From contig BAAHQB010000034.1 of the NCBI GenBank assembly GCA_054601695.1, positions 682,001-746,000 on the forward strand: a stretch of 64,000 bases of DNA, written 5' to 3'. Under the pieces are notes generated by a model. It did not search any database. It saw only the letters and a program-made list of their open reading frames with translations, and had not been told where the DNA came from. The stretch comes from Amorphochlora amoebiformis. Lineage: Eukaryota; Cercozoa; Chlorarachniophyceae. This document shows, one piece after another, positions 1-59,652 of the stretch (the first letter of the stretch is position 1; every line of letters starts with the position of its first letter). Both the position numbers and the translations under genes were made by a program.

Positions 1-168
1 ATAAACATATATATATATGTGTGTATATATGTATATATATGTGCATATATGTATGTATATGTAAGTGTGTGTGTAGGAGTTTGTTTTAATTTTTATGTGT
101 TTGGATGTGTCTGTATATGTTTGCAAATATTAAGTATAAACTATAAGAATAGATACATATGATATTAT

Positions 169-240
<72 letters not shown>

Positions 241-246
241 ATGTAG

Positions 247-5386
<5,140 letters not shown>

Positions 5387-6518
5387 GCTTTGGATTGAGC
5401 AGATCTTGACTTATCTTAACCGTTTGCTTGACATATCTAGCGGATTAAAGGTCGAGCATCGAATCCATCTTCAATGAGTCTGATCTCGCTGCCTACTAGA
5501 TCAAGTAGTCATCCATGATCCAAATGATGTAGACGGTCCGATGATCCAGATGATCGACTCTGGGGTCTACGTATCAACTTCATTTCATCTACAAGATCTA
5601 GGCTTTGAAGGCATTAAAGGTCGTACTAAGTATTACTTGAGTACAGTTACACTTCGGAAAATTCACTACTACTAGTACTAAGTTTTTGGTATTACTAGTA
5701 GCACTAACTACATGTAGCATGTCTGTAGTCTAGGTAGTATACTAGATATAGTTGATTATACGTGTACATAGTTGTCTAGGCTGTAAGCAATGTTAAAAGT
5801 CACCATATTTAAAGTTATTCCTGGATAGTGCTTACTATTGCAATAGAATTCTACAATACATTGTACAGTATAATGTACCATTGACATCGAGTGTACTAGT
5901 ACAATGTAATATTTTAATGCATTCTCACCTAATAGGGATGTGTAGATTTATACAGACAACATTCACATTCTTACGGGTCTTCAAAATATACAGTGGACGA
6001 CGTGAAAACATCCTCTCGATGTGCATTCTTGCCAGTTTGCGTTGCTTGGAGCGCTGAACCCCCATTCCCCCCCCCTCTCCTGTGTGAGCAATTAATTCAA
6101 TGAGTGTTATTTCGGCACGATATTCCTGTCACTACTCTCGATATTCAAACTAGCCCGTTTGATAATTGTCCTGAGGATACTGAGCCATTCCGCGTGCCGA
6201 GATGGGGACGACATAAATTGGCGTTCGACGATCGCAAACCTCTAAAAAAGCTATAATCGCAAACCTGTAATAATGAATCTGTCACGATGAGATGTCACAC
6301 CTAAATTCAAGCTGACCTCTAACATGCTCTCCAAAGTCCACGTGCCCATATTATGGGTATCCAAGAGCCCGGCAGGTACGAGTAATTAAGATGCTATAAA
6401 GTATTACTTTAGATTGTATATGACCCTTTCACTAAAGAGAATCACCGTTCTCCCGCCGTGAGTGCCGGAGAGGTTGTTGCTTTCTCGTTGAGGTGGGCTG
6501 CTTTCGTTGCCTTCGGTC
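5387..6518. other. Intergenic region and putative promoter of the G-alpha gene
   Basis: No gene seen. The first 600 bp are rich in CTAG, GATC and ACTAGTA words, in contrast to the (AT)n introns. A C-rich run lies near 6060-6080. The segment nearest the G-alpha start codon (6420-6518) is GC-richer and holds no obvious TATA box. Confidence 0.6.
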
Positions 6519-20268
<13,750 letters not shown>

Positions 20269-20860
20269 CTAGAAATTCGATAGAAATATGTACAATGTTC
20301 TCGATTTTTTTTTTATTATTTCGGTCCTCCGTTTCATTTTCAGGGTGATTGCTGCCCTCAGGTGTATTTATTTATGGTATTCGTCCCCGCTCTTCAATAT
20401 TTTTTTTTATTTTGTAACTGTTTTCTTTCTCCGGTTTAATTTTAAATTCGCTGACTCCTAACAATGTTCGAGAGAATTTTCTTATCAGGACGGAAAAAAA
20501 CAACGAGAACGAAACGAAAAAATAAACCGATATTGTAAGAACATTCGCTCGTGCGAGGGAAATTACAGAGAAAACAAAACGAAAATGTACGAGTTTATAT
20601 CGTAGATATCCTAAAAGTATCAGAGTTCAATTTAGATGCATGCATAAATATGTATCTTCAAGATTAGGTCAAGATGGAAAAAAAATTCCGAAGATAAGAA
20701 TCTGAATCAACAAAGATGTATTTTTTTTTCCTGGCTGAGAAATCAAAAAAAGAAGAAATTGGACAGCCGATTCTGCATTACTATTTTAACATATATAATA
20801 CTTTGACATTATGGTTTTCATCGAACCTCACTCCTCTACGCATATATTATGTATATATGC

Positions 20861-20891
<31 letters not shown>

Positions 20892-21416
20892 AATGTAACG
20901 GCTTCGCAATCTCCGTACAAACACAGGCATCCACACCGTCTCGACTGGGTCTAGCATACATGCACGCTCTGACGTTTCCATAAGCCTTCTGTGAGCCATT
21001 CCTAGTTCTAACTACTTTATTTCTAACGTCTATCCTGCACTCATTAACATTCATTGTAAGTAGATCCTAGAGATCCTCTAGAGAGATAGCGATCTAGTGG
21101 AGATATCAATCTACTAGATCGATCGACATGCAGACTCTAGCTACTAGTAGCTACCCAGGCTACGTATATATACAACTAATAGATTGGATGCTCTAGATCT
21201 AGAGTTTCATCTAGATCGTCGAGATCATCAAGTTAAGTTATTACCAGTTACTCATCGTACAATACTTGAACGTCAAACTCTAGAAAAATATCAGAATTCA
21301 GAATGTCACAAGTATCTATCTAGATATATGCACATGCTGGACATGATCTAAATACCTCGGATCTATACGTATCAGATTGGGTAATACCAATATGGTTTGT
21401 AGTGTCAGCCTATGTT

Positions 21417-21468
<52 letters not shown>

Positions 21469-22458
21469 CTAGATACATATATTATCATGATACTATGACT
21501 CATGGTATACATATTAAACAGTATGTAATTACTAACCTCAACAATGTATATACGTACGTACGACTCTTTTTTAGTCTACAGCGTTATACGCATGTACCTT
21601 AGTACGTACGTGTCGCGGCGGATACGTATATCCGATATGACCTGCTGCGCATGCACCTAGTACGTACGTGCCGCCCTGTTACGTATATCCGATTTCAGTG
21701 ATCCAATCTAGCTAATACTAGTAATACTCAATGTTGCGCCGTGCTGTAAATATACGTACGTACTTGAACATCGTACTACCCGTACGCTACCAGTGAAAAA
21801 TTACATCTAGATAAAAATAATATGTATCCTAGTAGGTACGTAGCATGCATCACCTAGATCACCATGCATACGAACTGTGTACATAAAATCTAGAAAATAT
21901 AAACTCTAGAAACCATATTTTCGAAATGTGATATCCAGCGTATTAAGTCTGACTTTATCATTCTCTGATTCTACTGTTACAAAGCCAGCTCTTTCCGGTC
22001 ACGAAAAATGTTTCAGAGATTACTCGGGGATTGAGTGATTTAGTTGGGCTCGGCACATGCCTAGATGCTGGCTAGCCCTGAAAAAAAGTTTGAGCGTAAT
22101 CTAGGTAATCTACGCAAAAATCGATTCAGACAATTCAATAATTCAAGTAGAAAAATTATGTATATGGCTCTGAAATTGCGCCTCCAGGTAAGTTTATGGC
22201 CACTTACTTTACTTTCTACACTTTCTGCGACTTACTCAAGTTGAGTCAATTTTCGATTTTTTTGGTGTCGACCGCTGTCGACCTTCCATCTGTTACACAT
22301 CTACTACTAGTACTAGATCTACTAGCTAGCTTGAACCACACTACTACTACTACTAGTACTAGTACTAGAATAATACTAGAATATACTCTCTAGAGTCTAG
22401 ACTCTGGAGACTAGGCTCCTATATTACTAGATAGGCTAGGATATAGTATCTCTAGATA
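20269..22458. other. Convergent intergenic region between G-alpha and receptor B
   Basis: Holds the 3' untranslated regions of two genes that point at each other. No coding exon seen. From about 21060 it is rich in CTAG, TAGATCTAG, ACTAGTACTAG and TACGTACGTA words, with only two short (AT)n runs. The composition matches 5387-5960 and 51270-52930, so these palindrome-rich stretches seem to mark gene 3' flanks. Confidence 0.7.
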
Positions 22459-36540
<14,082 letters not shown>

Positions 36541-37533
36541 CTGTAAATATGCACATATTTTCGTTGTAAATATGGATATACGTATGTATATGTTTATATA
36601 ATGTGCATTAATTCAACGTCCACTTCATACTTCGACTTGTAACACATTTTGGTTGAATATATATTGCCGCGCATAAATATTACTTCAACATCTGTCTTTA
36701 CAGAGCGTGTATGACATTTCCTTGGAATCGTACCATAAGACTCGAACTTTCACACATGTACACCGTATTATGCAACGAACTCCACTCTCACAATCTCGCA
36801 ACCCCCCTCCTAAAACAGCCGTTCATCCTGACCTCATCGCCCCTTACGCGGGGAATTGGGATGAGTGCGGATACGACCCGTTGTGCCAGATCTCAACGTT
36901 GGAAAAACACTTATTAGAGGTCTAATACAAAAATTAGGTAAATTTAGTTATCGGTAAGTGTGTGACATCAATGAGCGGTATACGTTTAGAGGTTTTGCTA
37001 CAAGTTTAGGCAAATTGCCAAAATCACATTGAGCATTTTTAAGAAACCTCTAATAGTTTTCTCGAATTTAGAATCTGAGGAAATTACCCAAGAATATTTA
37101 GCCTATTGGTTTTGTTCTGGAGACCGGGGAGTCTGGGACGGAGGGAAAAAAGAGGGCGGCGCGGTCACAAAATGGCACGGTGAGGCTCGGGCACGGAGGA
37201 CCGCGAGAACACAACAACAATTCACACACCCAGTTGTCTCACTTTCCCGCTAATCTTATCGTGGAAAAATCCAGCGCACATGAATATTCTTCAAGATACC
37301 ATTGTCTAGTATTTCGCAGATGTAGCATTTCATTTGGCACTATTTTCGATATGACTTTGGCATATTTGCACTCTCTCTTGGGGTTCGAAATCGCATGTGT
37401 AACATGTTTATTACACATTCAACAGACGTGTTGCAACACACTCAAACGTACATCAGGACACATTCATGCAAAGCAAACCTTTTGAGTAAAAAGTTACCGA
37501 CACCCACATATATATATATATAAATATATATGC

Positions 37534-37597
<64 letters not shown>

Positions 37598-37656
37598 ACA
37601 ATAAAATACAAAAATAGCATATTTCACATAGATAAAATATATAGATTTAATGTACA

Positions 37657-37705
<49 letters not shown>

Positions 37706-37736
37706 TTATATTTATATTATAAATGTATTTATTTAG
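36541..37736. other. Head-to-head region between the two receptors, with unassigned open frames
   Basis: The 5' ends and promoters of both receptors must lie here. On the plus strand two overlapping frames are open after a CTTTACAG acceptor-like site. One starts at ATG 36711 (MTFPWNRT) and ends at 36917; the other begins SVYDISLESYHKT, includes YAGNWDECGYDPLCQ and ends at 36925. A third frame, open after TGA at 36859, ends at a strong donor (TCG then gtaagt at 36954) in the phase needed by the 37737 exon and reads LIRGLIQKLGKFSY. Another frame spans 37029-37253 (MSIFKKPLIVF). None matches a family I know, so N-termini are left open. Confidence 0.4.
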
Positions 37737-50707
<12,971 letters not shown>

Positions 50708-50755
50708 TTTTGCTTTTTTTTTCCGGGAAGATATCTACTAGTAGAGGTTTGAATG

Positions 50756-50932
50756 CGTATGTTACCTGCATGATTTGTTTGTATGTATATATGTATTATT
50801 GTATATGTATGATGTGTATGTATTATTTAGTGAAGATAGTGATAATAATCAATACTGTGGATTTGTCATATATATGTACATGTCACGTTTAGGTTCGCTA
50901 AGGTATGATGGTATAATAATTATATATATATA

Positions 50933-50967
<35 letters not shown>

Positions 50968-51024
50968 ATATATATATATTATATATATATACGTGTATAT
51001 ATGTATATATATACATACATATAC

Positions 51025-51070
<46 letters not shown>

Positions 51071-53108
51071 GTGTGTATGTATATAAGATATGCACATCTA
51101 TATACATATAAATATCTACATGTATGTATACATGCCTGTGAGCGTGTGCATGAAAGTTTACGAAGTTGTGAGTATTTGCTGTTCGGACAACACCCACGTA
51201 TACTTACTATGAGCATTTCCAATTGTGTGTCAGGAGCTAGAGTTCTAAGGAAAGTTCTAAGAAAAAGATGAGCTTTTGAATGACTAAACTACATATACTT
51301 TCTTCGAGGAGATTCTGCCGACTAATTAGTTTTAGTTATTATAATTAATAGACATACTAGCTTGCAGGTAGAAATGATAGATATAGCTAGATATGTATTT
51401 CTTACGTAGGTAAAATACCAGTTTGTACATTTCATTGATTTGTGTTAATAATGAATGACACATGGAATATTTGATCTCACTCATGATTTGCAAGTATTCT
51501 AGGTATTAGCTTTCTTTATACTAGTTATTTATACGATAGAAGATATACACCGTTGGAAACGTGAATATCTGCTAGCACACGAACTAGGCCATGATCAGAG
51601 TTCATTTTAGCAAGTTCGGGGTACACATTCAATATATTTACATATATATACTAGAACAAGATACACCTGCCGGAAGAGCTTTAATTAAGATCATAAAACT
51701 AACAGATGACCGCATATAATCTAGATACTCGTCAAACGTAAGATTTAAAATTTAAGTCATGGCGTATGCACATGCGCCTGATTGTGCTAGACTGTACTAA
51801 CGGTTACTTCTAGCTCGCTTATCACGATCTAAACTACAATCCCTGGCCGCTGTATTTTCTAGATTGTACCTAATCTAGTACAGTAATAACTAGAATAATC
51901 TAGAATCATGTAAGGCATTACGCTTTTTGGTGACCTCGGGGAATACTTATACTTAATCTAGTTACTAGACTGAATCATTGCATTAGCTATTCATAGTATA
52001 CTGAGTTGTGTATGTACTATCACACCATGTACGTACTAGCCGGACATATGCTATCTCTAGAATATAGATAAGATGTATCATAAGTTACTACTAGTACTAC
52101 CTAGACTACTCTGGATCATTACAGTGACACTGGATATATCAGCGTATTCAAAGATCTAGAATCTAGATTAGATAGCTTTGTTCGTAAATAAGTCTGGCAC
52201 ATGGTAAGTCTTGTATACGTACGTATTGTATATTCATGATCCGATGAATGATTATACGCATCTAGCGCATGTGATGCAGATTCATTGTGAACGTAAGTAT
52301 ACGCTAGATACGTACGTATCTAGAGTCTGAAGAGTATATGCTATTCGGACCGTACTAGCGTTGGCTAAACTTCTAGACTTTCACTACTGTAAACTTTCAT
52401 TACGATAAAAACATCATCAATACGTACGTACGTGCGTACGTCCAGCTAGATCCTAGAGAATGTACGTGCCAGCCTACAGTACCTAGAGTACTAAGAGTAC
52501 CTAGATCGCGAGTACCTAGAGTACTAGTAATAACTAGAATAATCTAGATCTAGTAGATCTAGAGATAAGGGTATCTTCTAGATCTTCCAGATATTTAGAT
52601 GTTTGAACTAAAGCTAGTTTTCTAGAGTTTTTTAAGCTTAAACTAGTTAAAGGTTCTCTCGAAGTTTGACAGGAATTCCAATGATCGAAAACTTAACTGA
52701 AAACCGTAACCTAGGTGACAACCAGTACAAGCTGAACGAATGCGTGACACATGCGCGCATTCTCTGGCTCTAGATTCTCAGCAGCTAGACCACGTGCTGA
52801 ATCCTTTTTTCTTAATTTGATATATTAGATCTAGAAGTTATACGAACGACCTCATTAAAACAGTAATTCGGAATGTAAAAACCCGACTGGTTATCTACTC
52901 TTGTTGAGCGAACATATCGAATGCGTCGACCTGCGTGTTAAAAGGGTAGGGTTGGAAAACGACAATTATTGGATATATATATATATATACACATATATAT
53001 ACATACACACATACATATATGTGTATATATGTCTGTGTGTATATACATATTTATAAACATACATATGTTTATACAAATATAGAAACAAATATATGTACAT
53101 ATGTATAC

Positions 53109-53163
<55 letters not shown>

Positions 53164-53219
53164 GCCTGCCTAGTCCTGACCAAAATTGTGTTAACATTCG
53201 AGTCAGACCAGAAATTTAC
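50756..53219. other. Convergent intergenic region between receptor C and the kinase
   Basis: A short open stretch at about 51160-51269, ending VLRKVLRKR and a stop, could be an alternative last exon of receptor C but has no phase support. From 51270 to 52930 the sequence is rich in CTAG, TACGTACG and ACTAGTACTAG and free of (AT)n. The rest is (AT)n plus the kinase 3' flank. Confidence 0.55.
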
Positions 53220-53463
53220 TCACTGCCAAGACAAACATATATAAATATATATATATATATATGCACATACATACTCACACACACATTCACCTTCTCTTGT
53301 TTCTGCGGCCTATGAAACGTATATCCGGACACAGCCTTGTCTTTATACTTCTTCATCGTATTTGAAACTGCCGAGTAGTCAACCTCCTAGCCGTATCAAG
53401 CGTCAGAATTACCTCCAGAGGTTACGAGAGAGCATCAATATAAATATGTATATATATGTATAC

Positions 53464-53496
<33 letters not shown>

Positions 53497-53524
53497 AACA
53501 TATATATACATATATATACATATA

Positions 53525-53597
<73 letters not shown>

Positions 53598-53971
53598 CAT
53601 CTATAATATATAGTATTTACATGTACAATTACATTTCTTTCATACCTCTTCAATTTGGTCAAAGTTCTCCTCCCATTTTGGAGAAGGAATAATAGGGCCT
53701 TTTTTGCTCCGTAGTTTCTGCCAGTCGACCTAGAAAAAAAAAAAACAAAAACAAAACGGAATATATGAAATTTCCCCCCCCCCCCCCCCGCAAAAAAAAA
53801 AAAGGAAAATCGCGCATTTGAAAAAACTGGAAGATTTGATAAAATCTTAAATTTTTTTCAAGAGAAATAAAGAAATTTTCGAATTGAAAACATATTATGA
53901 ATTAAATCTCATATCGAAGTTAGCCTAATTTTCGAACTATTTGAAACAAAATATATATACACATATACATA

Positions 53972-54012
<41 letters not shown>

Positions 54013-54284
54013 TACATATTTATCATATATATATATACATAGTGAAATATACACATACAAAATGACACACGTACTCGCTCGATAACTACTGTGACACACC
54101 TTAGCGAAAAAAGGATGTTTTTTCAGATCGGTGAAGCCAACTCTCTGCTGTTTGTCGGTCATAAGTTGACGCATCATAGATTCCGAATGTCTGGTTAGGT
54201 TAGCCTGGAGGGGGGGAGAGGGGGAAGAAGGGGGGGGGGGGATTAAGGATTGAAACAAATGGATTTCTCAGATAGTATGTTATG

Positions 54285-54332
<48 letters not shown>

Positions 54333-54502
54333 GATGCATATATATATATATATATATATACATATATATATTCATATATATATATTTATATATATACATA
54401 TATTCATATATATATTTATATATATACATATACATATATATATATATATATACATATGTTACATATATATATATATATATAGGTAATATATTTATATATA
54501 TT

Positions 54503-54563
<61 letters not shown>

Positions 54564-54645
54564 ATATATATATATATATATATAAGAAATATATATATAT
54601 ATATATATATACATATATATATACATGTGTGTGTGTATATATGAT

Positions 54646-54679
<34 letters not shown>

Positions 54680-54783
54680 TATATATATATACATGTGTGT
54701 GTATATATGATGTATGAGAAATTTCTGTTTACATTTACATAAATTTACACATTTTGCATAGTTTGGGTTAACGATTAGAATGG

Positions 54784-54815
<32 letters not shown>

Positions 54816-54860
54816 AAAAGTATATATTTAAATATATTTCATATATACATACATGTATAT

Positions 54861-54903
<43 letters not shown>

Positions 54904-55149
54904 TGTATACATTATACATACATATACATACATACGACATGAATGCTTATTCACACACAAACATGGAAGTTAAGAAGCCGATTATTTAATTATTTACTTC
55001 TTGAGGGAAGACAAGATGATTTTGCCAATTGACAATATTTCGGCAAGTAGTAAGCGGATCGTCGGCATAAAAAGGGGGGTATCTGGTTATATACCAGAAC
55101 AAATTAGAGGATATAAAATGACACCAAGAGGCCAGTAATCACAATATAT

Positions 55150-55194
<45 letters not shown>

Positions 55195-55198
55195 CACA

Positions 55199-55253
<55 letters not shown>

Positions 55254-55277
55254 TTATATATATATATATATATATAT

Positions 55278-55340
<63 letters not shown>

Positions 55341-55424
55341 GTATGTGGTTATCTGGTCAGATACCAGAACAAATTAGAGGATATATAATAACACTAAGAG
55401 ACCAGCAATCACAACATATGGATA

Positions 55425-55480
<56 letters not shown>

Positions 55481-55524
55481 AGATATATATATTTATATAT
55501 ATAATATATATACATATATATATG

Positions 55525-55555
<31 letters not shown>

Positions 55556-55652
55556 GTATATATGTAATTACCCGACCAGACACTCGTACATAATAACACC
55601 AAGAGACCACCAATCACAAGATTGACCATATCTGGAAATATATATTCATATC

Positions 55653-55688
<36 letters not shown>

Positions 55689-55732
55689 AAAAATATGCAC
55701 ATATACATACATACATATATTTAGTGTATAAA

Positions 55733-55775
<43 letters not shown>

Positions 55776-56289
55776 TATGTATACATGTATGTATTTTTTT
55801 TATATATGAAACCATAATCATATAACTAACCGTATATAAAAAACATAAGTAACATACAATATATATATATATATATATATATATACTCCAAATGACATAT
55901 AAACACAATAAATAAACAAAATCACCCAAAAAAAACATGAATACGTGTAATATTCGCACCCTTGCTGATTGAACACCTCAGGAGCGATATAATCCGGGGT
56001 ACCAACGGTCGAATACACAAGCTTTCGGTCTCCTCTGATGGTTCTCCATGTCTTCGCGGCCTTGGCGTGATCTACAGTCTCGTCGCCACGTCTGGGGGGA
56101 AGGAAGAAGGGGGCATTCGTTCGGGGATGTGTGTTTTTACGATTGTGAGTATGTTTTTTTTTGTGTTTATTGGTGTAATATATTATGTAGGTATGTATGT
56201 ATGTATATATATATATATATATATATGTGTGTATGCATGATAAATGTATGTGTATTACTTATATTCATGTACGTGCGTATATATATAAA

Positions 56290-56331
<42 letters not shown>

Positions 56332-56362
56332 TAAATATATATATATATATACATATATAAAT

Positions 56363-56394
<32 letters not shown>

Positions 56395-56440
56395 ATTACA
56401 TATATATATATATATATATGTATTTTTGTGTTTATTGGTG

Positions 56441-56482
<42 letters not shown>

Positions 56483-56540
56483 TGATAAATGCATGTGTAT
56501 ACTTATATTTATGTATGTACATATGTACATAAATATATAC

Positions 56541-56589
<49 letters not shown>

Positions 56590-56646
56590 ATACATATCAC
56601 ATAAAACACCAGACATAAGCACACACGAAAGTCTTGATACATATAC

Positions 56647-56681
<35 letters not shown>

Positions 56682-56708
56682 GATATGTAACATACATACA
56701 TATATATA

Positions 56709-56760
<52 letters not shown>

Positions 56761-57271
56761 GATATAGGCATACACACACACACACATATTCATTTGGGTT
56801 GTTTCTTACGCTTCTCCACTCTTGAGTTGCTCTCCCTTATTCTTCTCCTTCGCCCAGTCGTAGAGTGAGAACTTTTTGGCATCAACGCTCTGGATATCAA
56901 CAGCGAGATGTAAGGTGATGCAATTCGGGCGGATTACTCTCTCGGAGGGAAAAGGATTGAATAGTGAGTGGAGGCATGCGAGATCTCAGGTGGAAAGTGC
57001 AAATTCGACGGGATTCGGAGAGAGAAGACAGATTTTTTCGGTGAGAGGGGTTAGTGGTGGCCATTGTTGAGACAATGGGATTCATAACCTTGCAAAGTCC
57101 AAAATCTGTGAGGCGAATGTGGCCGTCCTTGTCGATCTGATAGTAGTGTTATACATATATATATATATATGTATATGCATGTATACGCGTACACTACATA
57201 TTATATTCATATATAATATGCATATAAATATATGTATATATATATATATATATATATGTGTGTATGTATAT

Positions 57272-57335
<64 letters not shown>

Positions 57336-58002
57336 TTGTGTACATTTTGTACATATATATATATATATATTCCACACTTCCCCTTAATCAAAAAAATCCC
57401 TTGCCCGATCCGCAATAGTAGCCGCAATTCTAATAATCGTGACCCCAACAGCTGTAACCCTAATAACCGTAACCCTAACCATAGATTTCGTCCTCTCCGA
57501 GACATACCAGGATATTGTCAGGCTTGAGATCACGGTGAACATACCCGAGCTCGTGTACATATCGAATGGAAAGAGCTGTCTCGGCCATGTAGAAGCGGGT
57601 TTGCGACTCGGAGAGGATATCCTAGATAAAAGGAACAATTTTAGGCATTTTTGTCTATCTCGCTCATTCGAGGGGTCTATCTCTGTATCTGGTTCTCTCT
57701 AATCTCTCCGAGATGCATACATGCACGTATCAATGACTTTATAGCGGGATGGGCTATAGAGAAATGAGAATGAGAGGAATTCCAACCAAGAACTAGGCTG
57801 GAATTTTAGTGATTGCAACCTTTTTTATGAGGAGGCCCATAAGATCTCCACCTGGAAGAAACTCCATGACCATGTACAAGAACTTTGAATCTGGAGAGCG
57901 AAATTTGTATTTTAATATGTGCGTGTGCATTATATAAATATGAAAATACATATAGTAATATATATAATATACATATTATATACGTTAATATATATAAATG
58001 TA

Positions 58003-58085
<83 letters not shown>

Positions 58086-58165
58086 GTGTATATGTACATA
58101 TATAATACATGTGCATATATTACATATTATATGTATGTTAATATATTTTTACATATGTATGTGTG

Positions 58166-58211
<46 letters not shown>

Positions 58212-58212
58212 G

Positions 58213-58253
<41 letters not shown>

Positions 58254-58348
58254 TATGTATACATGTATGACATATGTATACATATATACATATTACATAT
58301 GTATGTATATGTATATTTATATATGTATGTGTATATATTATATACAAG

Positions 58349-58383
<35 letters not shown>

Positions 58384-59652
58384 TACGTGTGCGTTATCTA
58401 ACGGTTGTGCAGTCAAGATGTTCCGATATGGTATTCCCGGTAAGTTATATAAGTACATGTAAGATTTGATAGAACGTCGGTGTGCGATGTTTTGAGATAA
58501 GATACCTTGCCAAGAGTGAAAGAGTTGCACAATCCAAGGGTTGTCGGCAGTGGCTAACACCTCTCTCTCCGCCTAATATCGCATGCAATGTCAACAGTGT
58601 AGAAGACTCGTTCTTACAATTAACCTTAATGTGAGCGATTTGATTCTTCTTGAACATCTCACCCTTCTTCATCATCTTCATGGCCAGAAGCTTCGCCTTT
58701 CCATCCTTCTCCCTGAGAGCAGAATTTTCACATGCGATATTGGTATGCTCATTAAATGGATTAAGGCTAAAAAGGGAGTAAATGAGTGGGCATGATTACG
58801 CCATTTGTTTGCTGGATGTGGCTCTTACTTGCAGTCTGGGTGAGTTACAACGCGAACCTCACCGAATGCCCCGCGACCGACAATCTTAATGATCTTGTAG
58901 TCGCTCACGTGCATCTTTTTCTTAGACCTCTTGCCACTGGAAATACAAATGTCACGATGAGCGGAGGGGAACAATTGTGACAAGATCATTTTTTTAATGG
59001 AAAGTAGCGTGAGATATGCTAGGACATCGCGCGGGACAGGTATTTATTGGTGTTTTGCATTCTTCTTGGATGCTCGAAGCAAGCACCGAGCGAAAAAACT
59101 TTTGGAATTAGGTGCGTGGGTGAACTACTCTTGACGTCCAAACTCTTGCTCAAACTTCTGGCGGACTTGGTGACGTTTTTCCTATTGGGAAAAAGAAAAG
59201 GCACAAATCAGTTCACTCCATATGCGATCACGATATTCATCGAACTATTGAAAGACGAATCAGAATCGATGTATTTTAAGCCGAGAAAAAGGTTCTGCGA
59301 GTTAGATCGAGCATATAGTGGGATTTCATGTCGAAAATAAATAAATTTCAGAGAAAATAAGCTTACGGGAGGTAGTTTCTTGGCCTCCATCATGTCCTCC
59401 AGTTGTTTGAGTTTTTGCTCATAATTCTCGCCTCCAAGAGCTCGTTTCACCTGAACATCGACAAAATAGGTATATCATTAAATATACTCTCTTTAAACTC
59501 ATTTCCAAAAACACTAAAGCCAGAATCCAAAACCCTGCCCATATCTTCGCGCCTCTCTCACCAATCTACAGAAAATCCGAAATAACCTTGTGTTCCTTCA
59601 GCCAGGTTTCAAGCTTGGCGGCTTTGGCCTTTAATCTTGCAGCTGCACTCAT
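53220..59652 (-). CDS. NDR-type AGC serine/threonine protein kinase (16 exons)
   Basis: Exons in transcript order: 59652-59587, 59450-59367, 59181-59129, 58936-58829, 58712-58625, 58572-58506, 57890-57820, 57621-57508, 57136-57089, 56889-56810, 56091-55945, 55631-55572, 55082-54998, 54204-54100, 53729-53646, 53386-53291, then TGA at 53222-53220 as the first codon after the last acceptor. All phases agree; 452 residues, as in NDR kinases. The N-terminal basic helical region ([18 protein letters not shown]) corresponds to the MOB-binding part. Motifs: GRGAFGEV (88-95), Lys116, HRDLKPDN (208-215), DFG (228-230), a long insert rich in basic residues, [15 protein letters not shown] with Ser287 and APE (296-298), [11 protein letters not shown], and a hydrophobic motif GYTFHR with Thr443. 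NDR/LATS kinases are activated by MOB proteins and Ste20 kinases and act in cell-cycle and morphogenesis control. NDR rather than LATS by size and activation segment. Confidence 0.95.
53774..53789 (+). repeat. C16 homopolymer beside an A-rich run
   Basis: Sixteen C followed by G and an oligo-A run, in the kinase intron between exons 14 and 15. A matching G-rich run is at 54209-54241, right upstream of the exon 14 acceptor on the coding strand. Confidence 0.9.
55083..55155 (-). pseudogene. Decayed copy B of kinase exon 12, adjoining the exon 13 acceptor
   Basis: Minus strand reads TGTGATTACTGGCCTCTTGG then TGTCATTTTATA, parallel to exon 12 TGTGATTGGTGGTCTCTTGG then TGTTATTATGTA. The copy runs straight into the exon 13 acceptor (ATATAACCAG), so the 3' end of intron 12 is made of former exon sequence. 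Confidence 0.75.
55345..55425 (-). pseudogene. Decayed copy A of kinase exon 12
   Basis: Minus strand reads TGTGATTGCTGGTCTCTTAG then TGTTATTATATA, followed by the same CCTCTAATTTGTTCTGGTAT tail found in copy B. Shared changes show A and B derive from one duplicate. Stop codon TGA follows. Confidence 0.75.
56600..56640 (-). pseudogene. Possible decayed copy of kinase exon 10
   Basis: Minus strand reads [11 protein letters not shown] against exon 10 [10 protein letters not shown]. Weak, by eye, in the intron downstream of exon 10. Confidence 0.25.
57440..57482 (+). repeat. Short CCCTAA-like piece in kinase intron 8
   Basis: GTAACCCTAATAACCGTAAC then CCTAACCATAG, a degenerate telomere-type stretch just downstream (coding strand) of the exon 8 donor. 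Confidence 0.6.
58385..58440 (-). pseudogene. Decayed copy of kinase exon 6
   Basis: Minus-strand ACATCTTGACTGCACAACCG then TTAGATAACG parallels exon 6 GGTGTTAGCCACTGCCGACA then ACCCTTGGATT. It lies downstream of the intact exon in intron 6. Confidence 0.45.

Noticed and set aside
57439-57702. Plus-strand 87-residue frame
   Set aside because: Antisense to kinase exon 8, which carries HRDLKPDN on the minus strand.
59019-59204. Minus-strand frame [11 protein letters not shown]
   Set aside because: Wrong frame through kinase exon 3 and its intron; the correct frame joins exons 2 and 4 in phase.
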